Shown here piece by piece: positions 1 to 14,334 of a stretch of DNA of 64,000 bases. The notes below the pieces were generated by a model. It was given only the letters and a program-made list of their open reading frames with translations. It did not search any database and was not told the DNA's origin. Origin of the DNA: an uncultured Halomonas sp. Lineage in GTDB: Bacteria; Pseudomonadota; Gammaproteobacteria; Pseudomonadales; Halomonadaceae. Numbering within the stretch: the first letter of the stretch is position 1; every line of letters begins with the position of its first letter. Where the stretch lies: NCBI RefSeq assembly GCF_947490095.1, contig NZ_CANLFS010000001.1:186001-250000 (forward strand), written 5' to 3'. Both the position numbers and the translations under genes were made by a program.

Positions 1-1190
1 ATGATGGAGCGGGTACCGAACAGGAACTGGAAGCACTTCTCACCATAGAAGGACCAGCCCAGGATGGTGGTGAAGGCAAACACCGTCAGCGCCAGCGATA
101 CCACCTCGTTACCCAGGCCCGGCAAGGCCGCATCGAACGACAGCGCGGTCAGTGATGCGCCCGCCTCGCCGGTTTTCCATACGCCGGCGGTCAGGATGAC
201 CAGGGCGGTAATGGAGCACACGACGATGGTGTCGATGAAGGTACCCAGCATCGCGATCAGGCCCTGGCGAACCGGGTTCTTGGTCTGCGCCGCGGCGTGC
301 GCGATGGGGGCACTCCCCAGCCCCGCCTCGTTGGAGAAGATCCCGCGGGCCACGCCGAAGCGGATGGCCGCCATCACGGCCGCACCGGCAAAGCCACCGG
401 CGGCGGCATGCGGATTGAACGCATACGTGAAGATCATGCCGAAGGCACTACCGATCTGGTCGGCATTGATCGCCAGCACGACCAGGCCCGCGACCACGTA
501 GGCGATCCCCATGATCGGCACCAGCTTGCCCGCCACCTTGGCGATACGCTTGATGCCACCGAGGATCACCGCCCCGGCCAGCACCATGATCACCACGCCG
601 GTGATCCAGTGCGGCATCCCGAAGGTGCTGTCGAGGGCGTCGGCCACGGAGTTGGACTGGACGGTGTTGCCGATGCCGAAGGCGGCGACGGCGCCGAAGA
701 AGGCGAAGGCCCCACCCAGCCACAGCCACTTGCGGCCCAGGCCATTCTTGATGTAGTACATCGGGCCGCCGATATGGAAGCCGGTGCTATCGGTTTCCCG
801 GAAGCGAACCGCCAGCACCGCCTCGGAGAACTTGGTGGCCATGCCCACCAGGGCGGTGATCCACATCCAGAACACCGCACCGGGGCCACCCAGGGCGATA
901 GCGGTCGCGACACCGGCGATGTTGCCGGTACCGATGGTGGCCGACAGCGCCGTCATCAGCGCGTTGAAGGGCGAAATTTCGCCGTCTTCCTCGCCCTTCG
1001 GCTTACCGTCCGGGGTGTGCTTGCTGTCTCGCCCCTGCCACATCAGCTTGAAGCCTTCGCCAAGCTTGCGGATCGGCATGAGCTTGAGGCTGACCTGCAG
1101 ATAGATGCCCACCCCAAGCAACAGGATCAGCATCAGCGGCCCCCATACCACGCCGTTGATGGCACTAAAGATCGTATTCAAGGTTTCCAC
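1..1190 (-). CDS. Sodium:alanine/glycine symporter, AGCS family (3' end cut by window start)
   Basis: Inner-membrane Na+-coupled uptake of alanine or glycine. The frame, read directly from the minus strand, opens METLNTIFSAINGVVWGPLM and carries the AGCS hallmarks: ALMTALSATIGTGNIAGVATA near residue 80 and a GPMYYIKNGLG block after it, then ARGIFSNEAGLGSAPIAHAAA near residue 310. About 396 codons are inside the window; the last membrane segments lie beyond position 1. The start is GTG, chosen because it directly follows an AGGGAGA ribosome site and no in-frame ATG gives a better N-terminus. It diverges from gcvH-gcvP, and glycine uptake next to glycine cleavage makes functional sense. The exact substrate (alanine versus glycine) is inferred from the family only. 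Confidence 0.9.
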   Translation of the reverse strand, partial: METLNTIFSAINGVVWGPLMLILLLGVGIYLQVSLKLMPIRKLGEGFKLMWQGRDSKHTPDGKPKGEEDGEISPFNALMTALSATIGTGNIAGVATAIALGGPGAVFWMWITALVGMATKFSEAVLAVRFRETDSTGFHIGGPMYYIKNGLGRKWLWLGGAFAFFGAVAAFGIGNTVQSNSVADALDSTFGMPHWITGVVIMVLAGAVILGGIKRIAKVAGKLVPIMGIAYVVAGLVVLAINADQIGSAFGMIFTYAFNPHAAAGGFAGAAVMAAIRFGVARGIFSNEAGLGSAPIAHAAAQTKNPVRQGLIAMLGTFIDTIVVCSITALVILTAGVWKTGEAGASLTALSFDAALPGLGNEVVSLALTVFAFTTILGWSFYGEKCFQFLFGTRSI

Positions 1191-1763
1191 GTCGTTCTCC
1201 CTAAGCGATTATTATTGTGCACTGGGTTCAGGCATCCCCTCGCCCGGCAATCAATGACTGGCCCGATCCAGCCTTCATGATGAGAGAATCGGGCGCCGTG
1301 GCAACAGCACAGGATTTACCACGACCCGCGGCGCCGGACATATAAAACACAGCGCAAGCCCGCGTAACATAGCGGATTCTATGGCCGTTGCACCACCCAA
1401 ACGAGCAATACGAGTAAAAGAGCGAGCGCCCGGGGCCGGCCATGAGTTTCCGATGGGAAACCTGGGGCCTCCGCCTCTACCGACCTTCCGGGCGCATGGA
1501 CACGCCGATTCGGCCCTCGCCCGGCCATGATCCTGCAGACTGTATTGACGCCATGACATCCCCCCGCGCGTGTCATCTTCGCTATACACCGGCTTGCCCG
1601 CCCATCCGGCCCATGCCGGGGGTGGACGGAGAGCCCACCAGGCGCCACCCTGCACCATGAGACCTCGGTCCACGCTTTCGAGAAGCGCTGAGGGCTCGCC
1701 AAACGCTGCCAATGGCGGTAGCATTCGTTCCGTCCGGAAAAACTTTTCTTATAGGAAATTTCG
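1191..1763. other. Long divergent intergenic region between the symporter and gcvH
   Basis: No credible gene is seen in these 573 bases; the short open frames have poor codon use and overlap on both strands. Structures seen: an inverted repeat GCCCGAT/ATCGGGC (1261-1294), a small hairpin GTTTCC/GGAAAC (1446-1461), and an inverted repeat ATGACA-N12-TGTCAT (1553-1576) followed by TATACA (1583-1588), a possible regulated promoter for gcvH. I looked for a glycine riboswitch on both strands because of the neighbours and did not find its conserved core. Confidence 0.5.
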
Positions 1764-2156
1764 ATGAGCTCTATTCCTGCCAATCTACGCTTCGCCGACA
1801 GCCACGAGTGGGTCCTGGATAACGGCGATGGCACCGTGACCATCGGCATCAGCGATCATGCCCAGGAGTCCTTGGGTGACGTGGTCTTCGTCGAACTGCC
1901 CGAGGTGGGCCGCACCCTCGAGCTCAAGGACGAGTTCGGCGTGGTCGAGTCGGTGAAGGCCGCCTCCGACCTCTATGCCCCGGTGGCCGGCGAGGTCATC
2001 GAGGTCAACGAGGCCCTGGAAGACGCCCCCGAGACGCTGAACGAGTCGCCCTACGAGGATGGCTGGATCATGAAGGTGCGCCTCGAGGATGCCACCCAGA
2101 TCGATGACCTGCTGGATGCCGACGGCTACCAGGCCGTGGCCAGCGCCGACGACTGA
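1764..2156 (+). CDS. gcvH: Glycine cleavage system H protein
   Basis: Lipoyl carrier that shuttles the aminomethyl group from the P protein (GcvP) to the T protein and on to the L protein. It is 130 aa, the usual length. The lipoylated lysine is K65 in the motif GVVESVKAASDLYAP, and the N-terminal SHEWV block is typical. The ATG start follows AGGAA at 1753-1757. gcvP starts 105 bp downstream on the same strand, so the two are probably cotranscribed. No gcvT lies upstream in this window, unlike the common gcvTHP order, so the aminomethyltransferase must be encoded elsewhere. Confidence 0.97.
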   Translation: MSSIPANLRFADSHEWVLDNGDGTVTIGISDHAQESLGDVVFVELPEVGRTLELKDEFGVVESVKAASDLYAPVAGEVIEVNEALEDAPETLNESPYEDGWIMKVRLEDATQIDDLLDADGYQAVASADD

Positions 2157-2261
2157 TTCCTTCCCCACCATGCTGCCTCCGGTCCGCCGGGCCGGGGGTG
2201 ACACGGATTACCACGCCGCGCCGCTCGGCGACCGGCCCCCACATTACCGACAGGGTGTTAC

Positions 2262-5156
<2,895 letters not shown>

Positions 5157-5170
5157 TTTCGTCGAGGCGT

Positions 5171-5191
5171 CACTGACCACTGACCACTGAC
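5171..5191 (+). repeat. Three tandem CACTGAC heptamers after the gcvP stop
   Basis: Exact units at 5171-5177, 5178-5184 and 5185-5191, beginning 14 nt after the gcvP stop codon. Each contains TGA. Because the period is 7, the three TGAs (5174, 5181, 5188) fall in the three different frames of the plus strand. Confidence 0.9.
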
Positions 5192-5195
5192 CACG

Positions 5196-5220
5196 GGCCC
5201 CGCTTCGGCGGGGCCTTGTC
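5196..5220 (+). terminator. Rho-independent terminator after gcvP
   Basis: Perfect 8-bp GC stem GGCCCCGC/GCGGGGCC (5196-5203 with 5208-5215) closed by a TTCG tetraloop, followed by a T-rich tract. It ends the gcvHP transcript and lies just beyond the 3' end of the convergent LysR gene, so it may work in both directions. Confidence 0.85.
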
Positions 5221-5241
5221 ATTGTCGGGCGGCGAACATGG

Positions 5242-6165
5242 CTAGAACGAAGGCCCCACCTCCGACGGGTCGCCGTAGCCATGCAGCGCCAGGCGGCGCT
5301 GTTCACGAAAGTCCTCCAGCAGCCGCACATAGCGCCGCGGCATCTCGCTGCCCGCCCGAGTCACCCGATACAGCGTCTCATGCACCGCCACGGGCAGTTC
5401 CAGCGCCTTGACCTGACGCTGCCAGGGCGAGGTCTCCAGCACCGGGCGCGACACCACCGTGAACCCCAGCCCCCGGGCCACGGCATCCATCACCATGCCT
5501 ACCTCGTTGGTATATCCCTGGCGCCGGAAATGGCTCATGGAGCGAAATTCCCCGGGGAAGTTGCCCCGCAGCAGGGCACTGGCATGGTTCAGGCCATCGA
5601 AGTAGCTGATAAATCCGATCCCCATCAGCTCGGCCAGCCCACTACCGACGAAGTCCGCCGGGACCACGAGACACAGCGGCTCGCGATGCCAGGGCGCCAC
5701 GTCCAGGTCGGGATGACGCATGGGCTCGGTCACGATGCCCAGGTCATAGCGGCCCGCCAGCACATCCTGGGAGATCTCCTGATTGAAGGCGAAGGTGTAG
5801 CTTACCGTCAGCCCCGGGTACATCTGCTGCTGGCCGAGCAGGAACGGATAGAGCATCGCGCCCACGCTGCCCGGCGAGGCCAGTCGGCAGTCTCCCGAAT
5901 AGGTGGAGTCGGCGTCCAGCGAGTGGCGAAACTGCTCATGCTCGGCGAACAGCTTCAGGGCGTAGTCGTAGGCCCGCCGCCCCGCTTCGGTCAGGGTAAA
6001 GCGCCGCCCGTGGCGCTCCAGCAGCGACTTGTCCAGGTAGCCCTCGAGCTTGCGCACATGCTGACTGACCCCAGGCTGGGTCATCTCCAGCCGGTGCGCG
6101 GTCTGGGTGAAGCTACCGGTCTCGACCAGGGTGATAAAGGTACGAAAGTACAGCGCATTGAACAT
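5242..6165 (-). CDS. LysR-family transcriptional regulator
   Basis: 307 aa, the standard LTTR length. The N-terminal winged helix is clear (residues 1-60): FRTFITLVETGSFTQTAHRL, then MTQPGVSQHVRKLE as the recognition region. A periplasmic-binding-like effector domain follows (about 90-295). It diverges from ppnN across a 100-bp gap, so ppnN or the regulator itself are the natural targets. The effector cannot be deduced. The ATG start gives the usual short lead before the helix-turn-helix. Confidence 0.93.
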   Translation of the reverse strand: MFNALYFRTFITLVETGSFTQTAHRLEMTQPGVSQHVRKLEGYLDKSLLERHGRRFTLTEAGRRAYDYALKLFAEHEQFRHSLDADSTYSGDCRLASPGSVGAMLYPFLLGQQQMYPGLTVSYTFAFNQEISQDVLAGRYDLGIVTEPMRHPDLDVAPWHREPLCLVVPADFVGSGLAELMGIGFISYFDGLNHASALLRGNFPGEFRSMSHFRRQGYTNEVGMVMDAVARGLGFTVVSRPVLETSPWQRQVKALELPVAVHETLYRVTRAGSEMPRRYVRLLEDFREQRRLALHGYGDPSEVGPSF

Positions 6166-6265
6166 GACGGATCACACCGCGAATGGGGCACCGATTCTAG
6201 CACTGACACCGCATTCGGCGTGATAGCATCGAGGCTGCACATCTTCGCATGACAAGGACGCCCGC

Positions 6266-7700
<1,435 letters not shown>

Positions 7701-7771
7701 AGTATGCCCCAGAAAAAGAGGAGCAAGCCACGAGATCCCCCGTGTCTTGCTCCTTGTCGCCTGCGGCTCTA

Positions 7772-8137
7772 CTAGCGGGATGGCTGGAGCCAGAGGGCGA
7801 TGGCATGCAGCAGCAGCCCCAGGGTGGCGCCGTGGGAGACCCACAGCTCCCAGCCGACGAAGTCGCTGAACAGGCCATGCCAGGCTCCCATGCCGACCAG
7901 GCCGGCCAGCAGGCAAAGCCCCAGGCGCCCCAGCAGGCGGGGCAGCCGCGACCTGCCCGCCGAATCGAGCAGCCGCCACTGCAGCACCGCGACCAGGCCC
8001 ACCAGGGGCAGCGCCATCAGCATCAGATTGAAGCGATTGCCGTGGTCACCCACCAGATACCGCGGCAGCGTGGCAAGCATCACCAGCACCAGGCCCAGCA
8101 GCAGACTAAGCCGTTCCGGCGTCGGACGAGCACCCAC
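7772..8137 (-). CDS. Small hypothetical membrane protein
   Basis: 121 aa with about four hydrophobic segments (LSLLLGLVLVMLATLP, LMLMALPLVGLVAVLQ, LLGRLGLCLLAGLVGMG, ATLGLLLHAIALWL), so an integral inner-membrane protein. Start GTG 8137, taken because it follows the flavodoxin stop by one base (TGA 8139-8141), indicating translational coupling. The family is not recognised. Cotranscription with the flavodoxin is the only hint of function. Confidence 0.7.
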   Translation of the reverse strand: MGARPTPERLSLLLGLVLVMLATLPRYLVGDHGNRFNLMLMALPLVGLVAVLQWRLLDSAGRSRLPRLLGRLGLCLLAGLVGMGAWHGLFSDFVGWELWVSHGATLGLLLHAIALWLQPSR

Positions 8138-8138
8138 C

Positions 8139-8603
8139 TCAGGCGACCTTCAACTGCTGCGAATCGATCCACTCCTCGACCCAGGGGATCGCGGCATCAT
8201 CGGCCATGAAGGTCTCCATGGCGTCGATCTCCAACCGCTCCCCCAGCCGCAGGGCGCCCTGCCCCGCCAGCAGCTCGTCGAGCTGGCGGCCGGCGCCGCA
8301 GAAGGTCTCGCCGTAGGAGCTGTCGCCCAGGGCAATCAGGCCGTAGCGCAGGGCGGCGAGCCCCGGGCTCTGCTCGGCGATGGCGTTGGCAAAGGGGGCG
8401 AAGCCGCCGGGATAGTCACCGCTGCCGGTGGTGGAGACACAGAACAGCGCGAGGTCGGTATCCGCCGCGGTCAGGTCGTCCAGGGAAGGGTTCTCGATGA
8501 CGGCCACCTCATGGCCCGCCTCCTCGAACAACGGCTTGACCTGTTCGGCGACATCCAAAGCGCCGCCATACATGGTTCCTACAAAGATCTTGAGCATGGA
8601 CAT
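8139..8603 (-). CDS. yqcA: YqcA/MioC-like flavodoxin
   Basis: Short FMN-binding electron carrier, 154 aa. The phosphate loop reads IFVGTMYGGALDVAEQ (residues 6-21), and the second and third FMN loops are STTGSGDYPGG and LIALGDSSYGETFCGAG, matching E. coli YqcA more closely than MioC as remembered. E. coli yqcA lies beside a pseudouridine synthase gene, but here the partner is a small membrane protein gene downstream. The redox partner is unknown. A second ATG two codons in (8597) is an alternative start. Confidence 0.85.
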   Translation of the reverse strand: MSMLKIFVGTMYGGALDVAEQVKPLFEEAGHEVAVIENPSLDDLTAADTDLALFCVSTTGSGDYPGGFAPFANAIAEQSPGLAALRYGLIALGDSSYGETFCGAGRQLDELLAGQGALRLGERLEIDAMETFMADDAAIPWVEEWIDSQQLKVA

Positions 8604-8765
8604 GTCACGGATTTTCCTGAGAATTCTAATCGAATGTTAACATGTCTCGCCGCCCCCTCGCATCCGCGGGCCAGCTGGGCCGCAGCGTCCCGCAAGGTCT
8701 GAACATGGATCAATGGCGGGGCATTTTGTCGCAGCCTGGCCGCCTCATGCCCGGCCGGGCCCGCG

Positions 8766-8771
8766 TATAAT
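8766..8771 (+). promoter_or_regulatory. Perfect -10 box TATAAT before the DUF2788 gene
   Basis: TATAAT lies 29 bases upstream of the start codon at 8800. No good -35 hexamer is found at the expected spacing, so this is only a candidate promoter. Confidence 0.5.
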
Positions 8772-8799
8772 CCGAGGTTTTCCCCCTGACGGAGATGAC

Positions 8800-9009
8800 A
8801 TGCAGCAGACATTCGAGGCGTGGATCACCCCGCTGATGATCGGTGGCCTGATCCTCTTCATGTTCTTTATCATCTGGGACCTCGCCAAGAAATCCCATGC
8901 CGGCCGGTTCGGCACGATCATGCTGTTCGTGGTGTTGGGCGCGGGCATCTTCGGCTATATCTTCAAGGTGGTCATCACCTGGGTGCTGGAGAACGGTGGC
9001 GCCGTCTAG
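8800..9009 (+). CDS. DUF2788 small membrane protein
   Basis: 69 aa, two transmembrane helices (about residues 11-28, PLMIGGLILFMFFIIW, and 38-62, GTIMLFVVLGAGIFGYIF) separated by a short basic loop DLAKKSHAGRFG. The size and layout fit the DUF2788 family found in Pseudomonas and Halomonas; its function is unknown. ATG 8800 follows GGAG at 8791-8794. It stands alone between a divergent flavodoxin gene and a convergent ihfA, and ends in a very long perfect hairpin. Confidence 0.85.
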   Translation: MQQTFEAWITPLMIGGLILFMFFIIWDLAKKSHAGRFGTIMLFVVLGAGIFGYIFKVVITWVLENGGAV

Positions 9010-9018
9010 CCCGCCGCC

Positions 9019-9070
9019 GCCATGAACGACAGAGGGCCACCCGTGGGGGTGGCCCTCTGTCGTTCATGGC
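9019..9070. terminator. Exceptionally long perfect hairpin between DUF2788 gene and ihfA
   Basis: A 24-bp perfect inverted repeat (9019-9042 with 9047-9070) closed by a 4-nt loop. No T tract follows on either side. It lies between convergent genes, so it can terminate or protect both transcripts. Confidence 0.8.
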
Positions 9071-9097
9071 GTGGCAATGCCCAATGATGCTCAGTGC

Positions 9098-9400
9098 TCA
9101 GTGATGTTCGCCGCGATACTCCTCGACCTGACTCTTCAGCTTCTGGCCGGGACGAAATGTCACCACTCGCCGGGCGGAAATGGGAATCTCCTCTCCCGTC
9201 TTGGGGTTGCGTCCGGGACGCTCCCGCTTGTCGCGCAGATCGAAGTTGCCGAACCCGGACAGCTTGACCTGCTCGTTTTCCCGGAGGCAGCCGCGAATCT
9301 CCTCGAAGAACGACTCCACCATGGACTTGGCCTCTCGCTTGGAGAGGCCGATCTCAGCATGCAGGTGTTCGGCGAGTTCCGCCTTGGTCAGTGCACCCAT
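9098..9400 (-). CDS. ihfA: Integration host factor subunit alpha
   Basis: DNA-bending nucleoid protein that pairs with IhfB. It is 100 aa (99 in E. coli). Typical blocks: [13 protein letters not shown] at the N-terminus and [20 protein letters not shown] with the intercalating-proline arm (about residues 47-66), then the C-terminal [13 protein letters not shown]. It is the last gene of the thrS-infC-rpmI-rplT-pheS-pheT-ihfA block, as in E. coli, 89 bp after pheT. Confidence 0.97.
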   Translation of the reverse strand: MGALTKAELAEHLHAEIGLSKREAKSMVESFFEEIRGCLRENEQVKLSGFGNFDLRDKRERPGRNPKTGEEIPISARRVVTFRPGQKLKSQVEEYRGEHH

Positions 9401-9489
9401 CCTTGCTCTCCTATCCGGGCCCGTTGCGACACGATCAGGGCCCGCTAGACGACCGACACCCGCCTGCTGTTTCCCGTCACCCTCCGCGT

Positions 9490-11886
9490 TCAGGCGCGCA
9501 GTTCCGCCCCCAGGTGCCGACGGGATTCTTCGACGATGGCATCGACCAAGTGATTGATTTCCTCGTCATTAAGCGTGCGCGAAGGATGCTGCCAGGTCAA
9601 GCCCAGGGCGACGCTCTTGCGCCCCTCGGCCACGCCCTTGCCCTGATAGACGTCGAACAGCCGGCATTCGCTCAGCCATTCGCCGGCCTGAGCCCTCAGG
9701 GTATCCAGCAGCGCCTGAACGGGCAGCGCCTCGTCGACGAGGAAGGCCAGGTCGCGACGCACTTCCGGATACCGCGACAGGGGCATGAAGGCCGGCACGT
9801 CCCCGTGGGTCAGGGCGTCCAGGCGCACCTCGAAGAGCACCGCATCGACCTTGAGGCCCAGCGTGGCACGCACCGCCGGATGCAGGGTGCCGATCCAGCC
9901 CGCCTCCTCGCCACGGTACAGGATCCGGGCACACTGCCCCGAATGCAGCGCCGGATGCGCCCCGGGCTCGAAGCGCCATGCCTCGGCATCGCCCCCCATG
10001 GCCAGCAGGCTCTCCAGGTCGCCCTTGAGATCGAAGAAGTCCACCGAGGCGCGATCACCCGCCCAGCCTTCCGGCTCACGCGAGCCACAGGCCAGGGCAC
10101 CCAGCATGGGAATCTGGGCCAGGTCGTCGAGCTCGCCGCGAAACACCAGGCCGCTCTCGAACAACCGCACCCGGCTCTGCTGGCGATTGAGGTTGTGCTG
10201 AAGGGTCCGCACCAGCCCCGGAAAGAGGCTGGCCCGCATCACCGACAGGTCCGCCGAGATGGGGTTGGCCAGCACCGGCGACACCGCCTCGGGCAGCAGC
10301 GCCTGCTGCAGTTCCGGCGCCACGAAGCTGTAGGTCACGGCCTCCTGATAACCCCGGGCCACCATCTGGCGGCGCAGGCGGGCCAGCGGGGTCCGCGCCT
10401 CATGATCGGCGCGCAGGCCCAGGCGCGCCTGGGGACGGCGCACCGGGAGGCGATTGTAGCCGTGGATACGCGCCACTTCCTCGATCAGGTCCTCCTCGAT
10501 GGCGACATCGAACCGCCAGCTCGGGACCTCGGCATGCCACTCCGGCCCGCGCATCTCGACCCCCATACCCAGGCGCTCGAGAATCTCGCTGACCTCGGCG
10601 TCGGCAAACGCCTTGCCCAGGGCCTGCTCGAGCCGTGCGCGACGCAGGACGACCCGCCGCGTCGCCGGCAGCCATGCCTCGCTGGCCACCTCCACCAGGG
10701 GGCCGGCCTCACCGCCGACGATATCGAGCAGCAGCGCCGTGGCCCGCTCGGCGGCCTCACGGGCCAACTGCGGGTCGACCCCGCGCTCGAAGCGATGGGA
10801 GGCATCGGTATGCAGCCCATAGGCGCGCGCCTGGCCGGCCACCGCCAGGGGCGTGAAGAAGGCCGACTCCAGGAAGATGTCCCGGGTGCCCTCGCCGACC
10901 CCCGAGTGCTCACCGCCCATCACCCCGGCCATGGCCAGCGGGCCGCGTTCGTCGGCGATCACCAGGGTCGAGGCGTCGAGGTCGACCGCCTGCCCGTCGA
11001 GCAGTACCAGGCGCTCCCCCTCCCGGGCCAGGCGCACGATGACCGCGCCCTGCAGGTTCTCCCGGTCGAAGGCGTGCAGCGGCTGGCCCAGCTCGAGCAT
11101 CACATAGTTGGTGACATCCACGACCGGGTCGATGCTGCGTACGCCACTCCGGCGCAGGCGCTCCACCATCCACAGCGGCGTCTCGGCGGTCACATCGACG
11201 CCCTTGATCAGCCGTCCGATATAGCGCGGGCAACGCTCGCCGTCCTCGACACGCACGTCAAGCGTCTCGTCATGGCTCGCCGGCACCGGGTTGCACCCCG
11301 GCCCCTGCACGGGGAGGCGATTGAGCACACCCACTTCCCGGGCCAGGCCCTTGAGGCTCAGGCAGTCACCGCGATTGGGGGTCAGGTCCACGTCGATGGC
11401 CTGGTCATCCAGCCCCAGCCAGGCGCGCAGGTCCTCGCCTGTCGGCGCCTCGGCGGGAAGCTCCAGGATCCCCGGCGAGGTCTCTTCCGCCAGGCCCAGC
11501 TCGGAGGCCGAGCAGATCATGCCGCGGGATTCCTGGCCGCGCAGCTTGGCCTTCTTGATCTTGAAACCCGATGCCTTGGCGTCATCCGGCAGCACGGCGC
11601 CGACCCGGGCGAAGGCCACCTTCTGCCCCGCCGCCACATTGGGGGCCCCGCAGACCACCTGTACCGGCTCGTCGCCGCCGTCATCGACCCGGCAGACGCT
11701 GAGCTTGTCGGCATCCGGATGCTGGGCCTTGTCCACCACCTCGGCCACCACGACGCCCTCGAAGACCGCCGCCACCGCTTCCACGGCATCGACCTCCAGG
11801 CCGGCCATGGTGATCTGGTCGGCCAGCGCCTGGGTCCCCAGCTGGGGGGATACCCATTCGCGCAACCAGTGTTCGGAAAATTTCAT
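9490..11886 (-). CDS. pheT: Phenylalanyl-tRNA synthetase beta subunit
   Basis: Forms the alpha2beta2 enzyme that charges tRNA-Phe; the beta chain carries tRNA binding and editing of Tyr-tRNA. It is 798 aa (795 in E. coli). The N-terminal [12 protein letters not shown], the EMAP-like tRNA-binding domain (about 40-150), the B3/B4 editing region and the C-terminal anticodon-binding FDX domain are all present. The open frame extends further upstream into pheS, but ATG 11886 has an AGGA site 7 nt before it and matches the family N-terminus. Confidence 0.97.
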   Translation of the reverse strand: MKFSEHWLREWVSPQLGTQALADQITMAGLEVDAVEAVAAVFEGVVVAEVVDKAQHPDADKLSVCRVDDGGDEPVQVVCGAPNVAAGQKVAFARVGAVLPDDAKASGFKIKKAKLRGQESRGMICSASELGLAEETSPGILELPAEAPTGEDLRAWLGLDDQAIDVDLTPNRGDCLSLKGLAREVGVLNRLPVQGPGCNPVPASHDETLDVRVEDGERCPRYIGRLIKGVDVTAETPLWMVERLRRSGVRSIDPVVDVTNYVMLELGQPLHAFDRENLQGAVIVRLAREGERLVLLDGQAVDLDASTLVIADERGPLAMAGVMGGEHSGVGEGTRDIFLESAFFTPLAVAGQARAYGLHTDASHRFERGVDPQLAREAAERATALLLDIVGGEAGPLVEVASEAWLPATRRVVLRRARLEQALGKAFADAEVSEILERLGMGVEMRGPEWHAEVPSWRFDVAIEEDLIEEVARIHGYNRLPVRRPQARLGLRADHEARTPLARLRRQMVARGYQEAVTYSFVAPELQQALLPEAVSPVLANPISADLSVMRASLFPGLVRTLQHNLNRQQSRVRLFESGLVFRGELDDLAQIPMLGALACGSREPEGWAGDRASVDFFDLKGDLESLLAMGGDAEAWRFEPGAHPALHSGQCARILYRGEEAGWIGTLHPAVRATLGLKVDAVLFEVRLDALTHGDVPAFMPLSRYPEVRRDLAFLVDEALPVQALLDTLRAQAGEWLSECRLFDVYQGKGVAEGRKSVALGLTWQHPSRTLNDEEINHLVDAIVEESRRHLGAELRA

Positions 11887-11926
11887 GACAAATCCTATCG
11901 CTGTGTTCTGCTTATCCGGTGGAGGC

Positions 11927-13033
<1,107 letters not shown>

Positions 13034-13073
13034 CTACCCGGCGATGCCGGGCAGCCGACAATGACGCTGTCTC

Positions 13074-13427
13074 TTACTGGGCAGCCTTGGCCTTCTCGAT
13101 GATGGCAGCGAAGGCTGCCTTCTCGTTGACGGCCAGGTCAGCCAGGACCTTGCGGTCGATCTCGATTCCGGCCTTCTTCAGGCCGCCGACGAAGCGGCTG
13201 TAGGACAGGCCATGCTGACGGGCGCCGGCGTTGATACGCTGGATCCACAGGGCGCGGAACTGACGCTTGCGCTGACGACGGTCACGGTAGGCATACTGGC
13301 CGGCCTTGATGACCGCCTGCTTGGCGACGCGAAAGACGCGGCTGCGGGCACCGTAGTAACCCTTGGCCTGCTTGAGAATCTTCTTGTGACGGCGACGGGC
13401 GACGACGCCCCGCTTGACACGAGTCAT
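13074..13427 (-). CDS. rplT: 50S ribosomal protein L20
   Basis: 117 aa, family length. N-terminal [20 protein letters not shown] is the long basic tail that binds 23S rRNA. The C-terminal globular domain (after about residue 60) also represses translation of rpmI-rplT in relatives. It lies 39 bp after rpmI in the standard infC-rpmI-rplT order. Confidence 0.98.
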   Translation of the reverse strand: MTRVKRGVVARRRHKKILKQAKGYYGARSRVFRVAKQAVIKAGQYAYRDRRQRKRQFRALWIQRINAGARQHGLSYSRFVGGLKKAGIEIDRKVLADLAVNEKAAFAAIIEKAKAAQ

Positions 13428-13466
13428 AGCTTACTCCTGACGAAAAATGGGTTCTACCAAGGGTAC

Positions 13467-13667
13467 TTAGAGGTTGGGCAACATCCGCTGGATGAGCGCC
13501 TTGTCCGCGTCGTGGATCTGCTTCATGCCACGCAGTTGACGCTTACGCTTGGTGGACTTCTTGGTCAGGATGTGGCTACGGAACGACTGCTTGTGCTTGA
13601 AGCCGTTGGCCGTCTTCTTGAAGCGCTTGCCAGCGCCACTGTTGCTCTTGATCTTGATCTTCGGCAT
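13467..13667 (-). CDS. rpmI: 50S ribosomal protein L35
   Basis: 66 aa, very basic, starting [20 protein letters not shown], the conserved L35 N-terminus, and ending in LIQRMLPNL. Located between infC and rplT, as is standard. The leader in the 110-bp gap from infC is where L20 repression acts in E. coli; whether the pseudoknot is kept cannot be judged by eye. Confidence 0.98.
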   Translation of the reverse strand: MPKIKIKSNSGAGKRFKKTANGFKHKQSFRSHILTKKSTKRKRQLRGMKQIHDADKALIQRMLPNL

Positions 13668-13763
13668 GAGAATAACTCCGCTCGAGGTTCTTCAGAAAAC
13701 CCGAGGCCGACGCAAGGCTTGGACCTTGCGCCCGTTGAACCGGCCACCGGATCACTTCTTTTG

Positions 13764-13784
13764 GTACTGCTTACTGCTTACTGC
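13764..13784 (-). repeat. GCAGTAA heptamer repeated at the infC stop
   Basis: On the minus strand, two exact GCAGTAA units (13784-13778 and 13777-13771) and a 6/7 copy GCAGTAC (13770-13764). The first unit contains the last infC codon and its TAA; the second TAA falls in another frame. Confidence 0.85.
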
Positions 13785-14320
13785 TTCTTCTTGGGGGCGA
13801 TGATCATGATCATCTGGCGACCTTCCATCTTGGGGAAGGACTCCACTGACCCGAGATCCTCGAGGTCGGCGGCGATCCGCTCCATCAGCTTGCGGCCGAT
13901 GTCCTGGTGCGCCATTTCACGACCCCGGAAACGCAGGGTAACCTTGCCCTTGTCGCCCGCTTCGAGGAAACGCGTCAGGTTCTTCATCTTGACCTGATAG
14001 TCGCCCTCGTCGGTGCCAGGCCGGAACTTGACTTCCTTGACCTGAATCTGCTTTGTCTTCTTCTTCTGAGCCGCCTTCTGCTTCTTCTGCTCGAAGACAA
14101 ACTTGCCATAATCCATGATCTTGCAAACGATCGGATCGGCATTGGAGATCTGCACGAGATCCATTCCGCCAGCTTCGGCACGCTCAAGGGCTTCGCTGGT
14201 AGGCACGATGCCCAGCTGCTCGCCGTCGCTGTCGATCAGGCGAACCTGATCATCGGTAATACGCTCGTTCATAGGTGGACGCTTATCCTGGGGGCGTCCA
14301 CGTTGGTTGCTACGCTTGAT
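13778..14320 (-). CDS. infC: Translation initiation factor IF-3 with a non-canonical AUC start
   Basis: Binds the 30S subunit and discriminates against wrong start codons. From ATG 14272 the protein is only 164 aa and lacks the usual N-terminal tail. Sixteen codons upstream in frame is ATC (14318-14320), 7 nt after a perfect AAGGAG and 11 nt after the thrS stop. It gives [16 protein letters not shown] before MNERI, a tail like that of Pseudomonas IF-3. E. coli and Pseudomonas infC start at AUU, so an AUC start fits the known autoregulation. Full length is then 180 aa. The N-domain, lysine-rich linker ([13 protein letters not shown]) and C-domain are intact. Confidence 0.93.
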   Translation of the reverse strand: MKRSNQRGRPQDKRPPMNERITDDQVRLIDSDGEQLGIVPTSEALERAEAGGMDLVQISNADPIVCKIMDYGKFVFEQKKQKAAQKKKTKQIQVKEVKFRPGTDEGDYQVKMKNLTRFLEAGDKGKVTLRFRGREMAHQDIGRKLMERIAADLEDLGSVESFPKMEGRQMIMIIAPKKKQ

Positions 14321-14334
14321 GTTCCGTCTCCTTA
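14318..14334 (-). promoter_or_regulatory. Ribosome binding site and AUC start of infC, fused to the thrS stop
   Basis: On the minus strand the thrS stop TAA is the first part of TAAGGAG, and the ATC start follows 7 nt after AAGGAG. A strong ribosome site paired with a poor start codon is the arrangement IF-3 uses to lower its own translation in enterobacteria. Confidence 0.8.

Noticed and set aside
1191..1763. Glycine riboswitch upstream of gcvH or the AGCS symporter
   Set aside because: Expected from the neighbours, but the conserved aptamer core was not found on either strand; only simple inverted repeats are seen.
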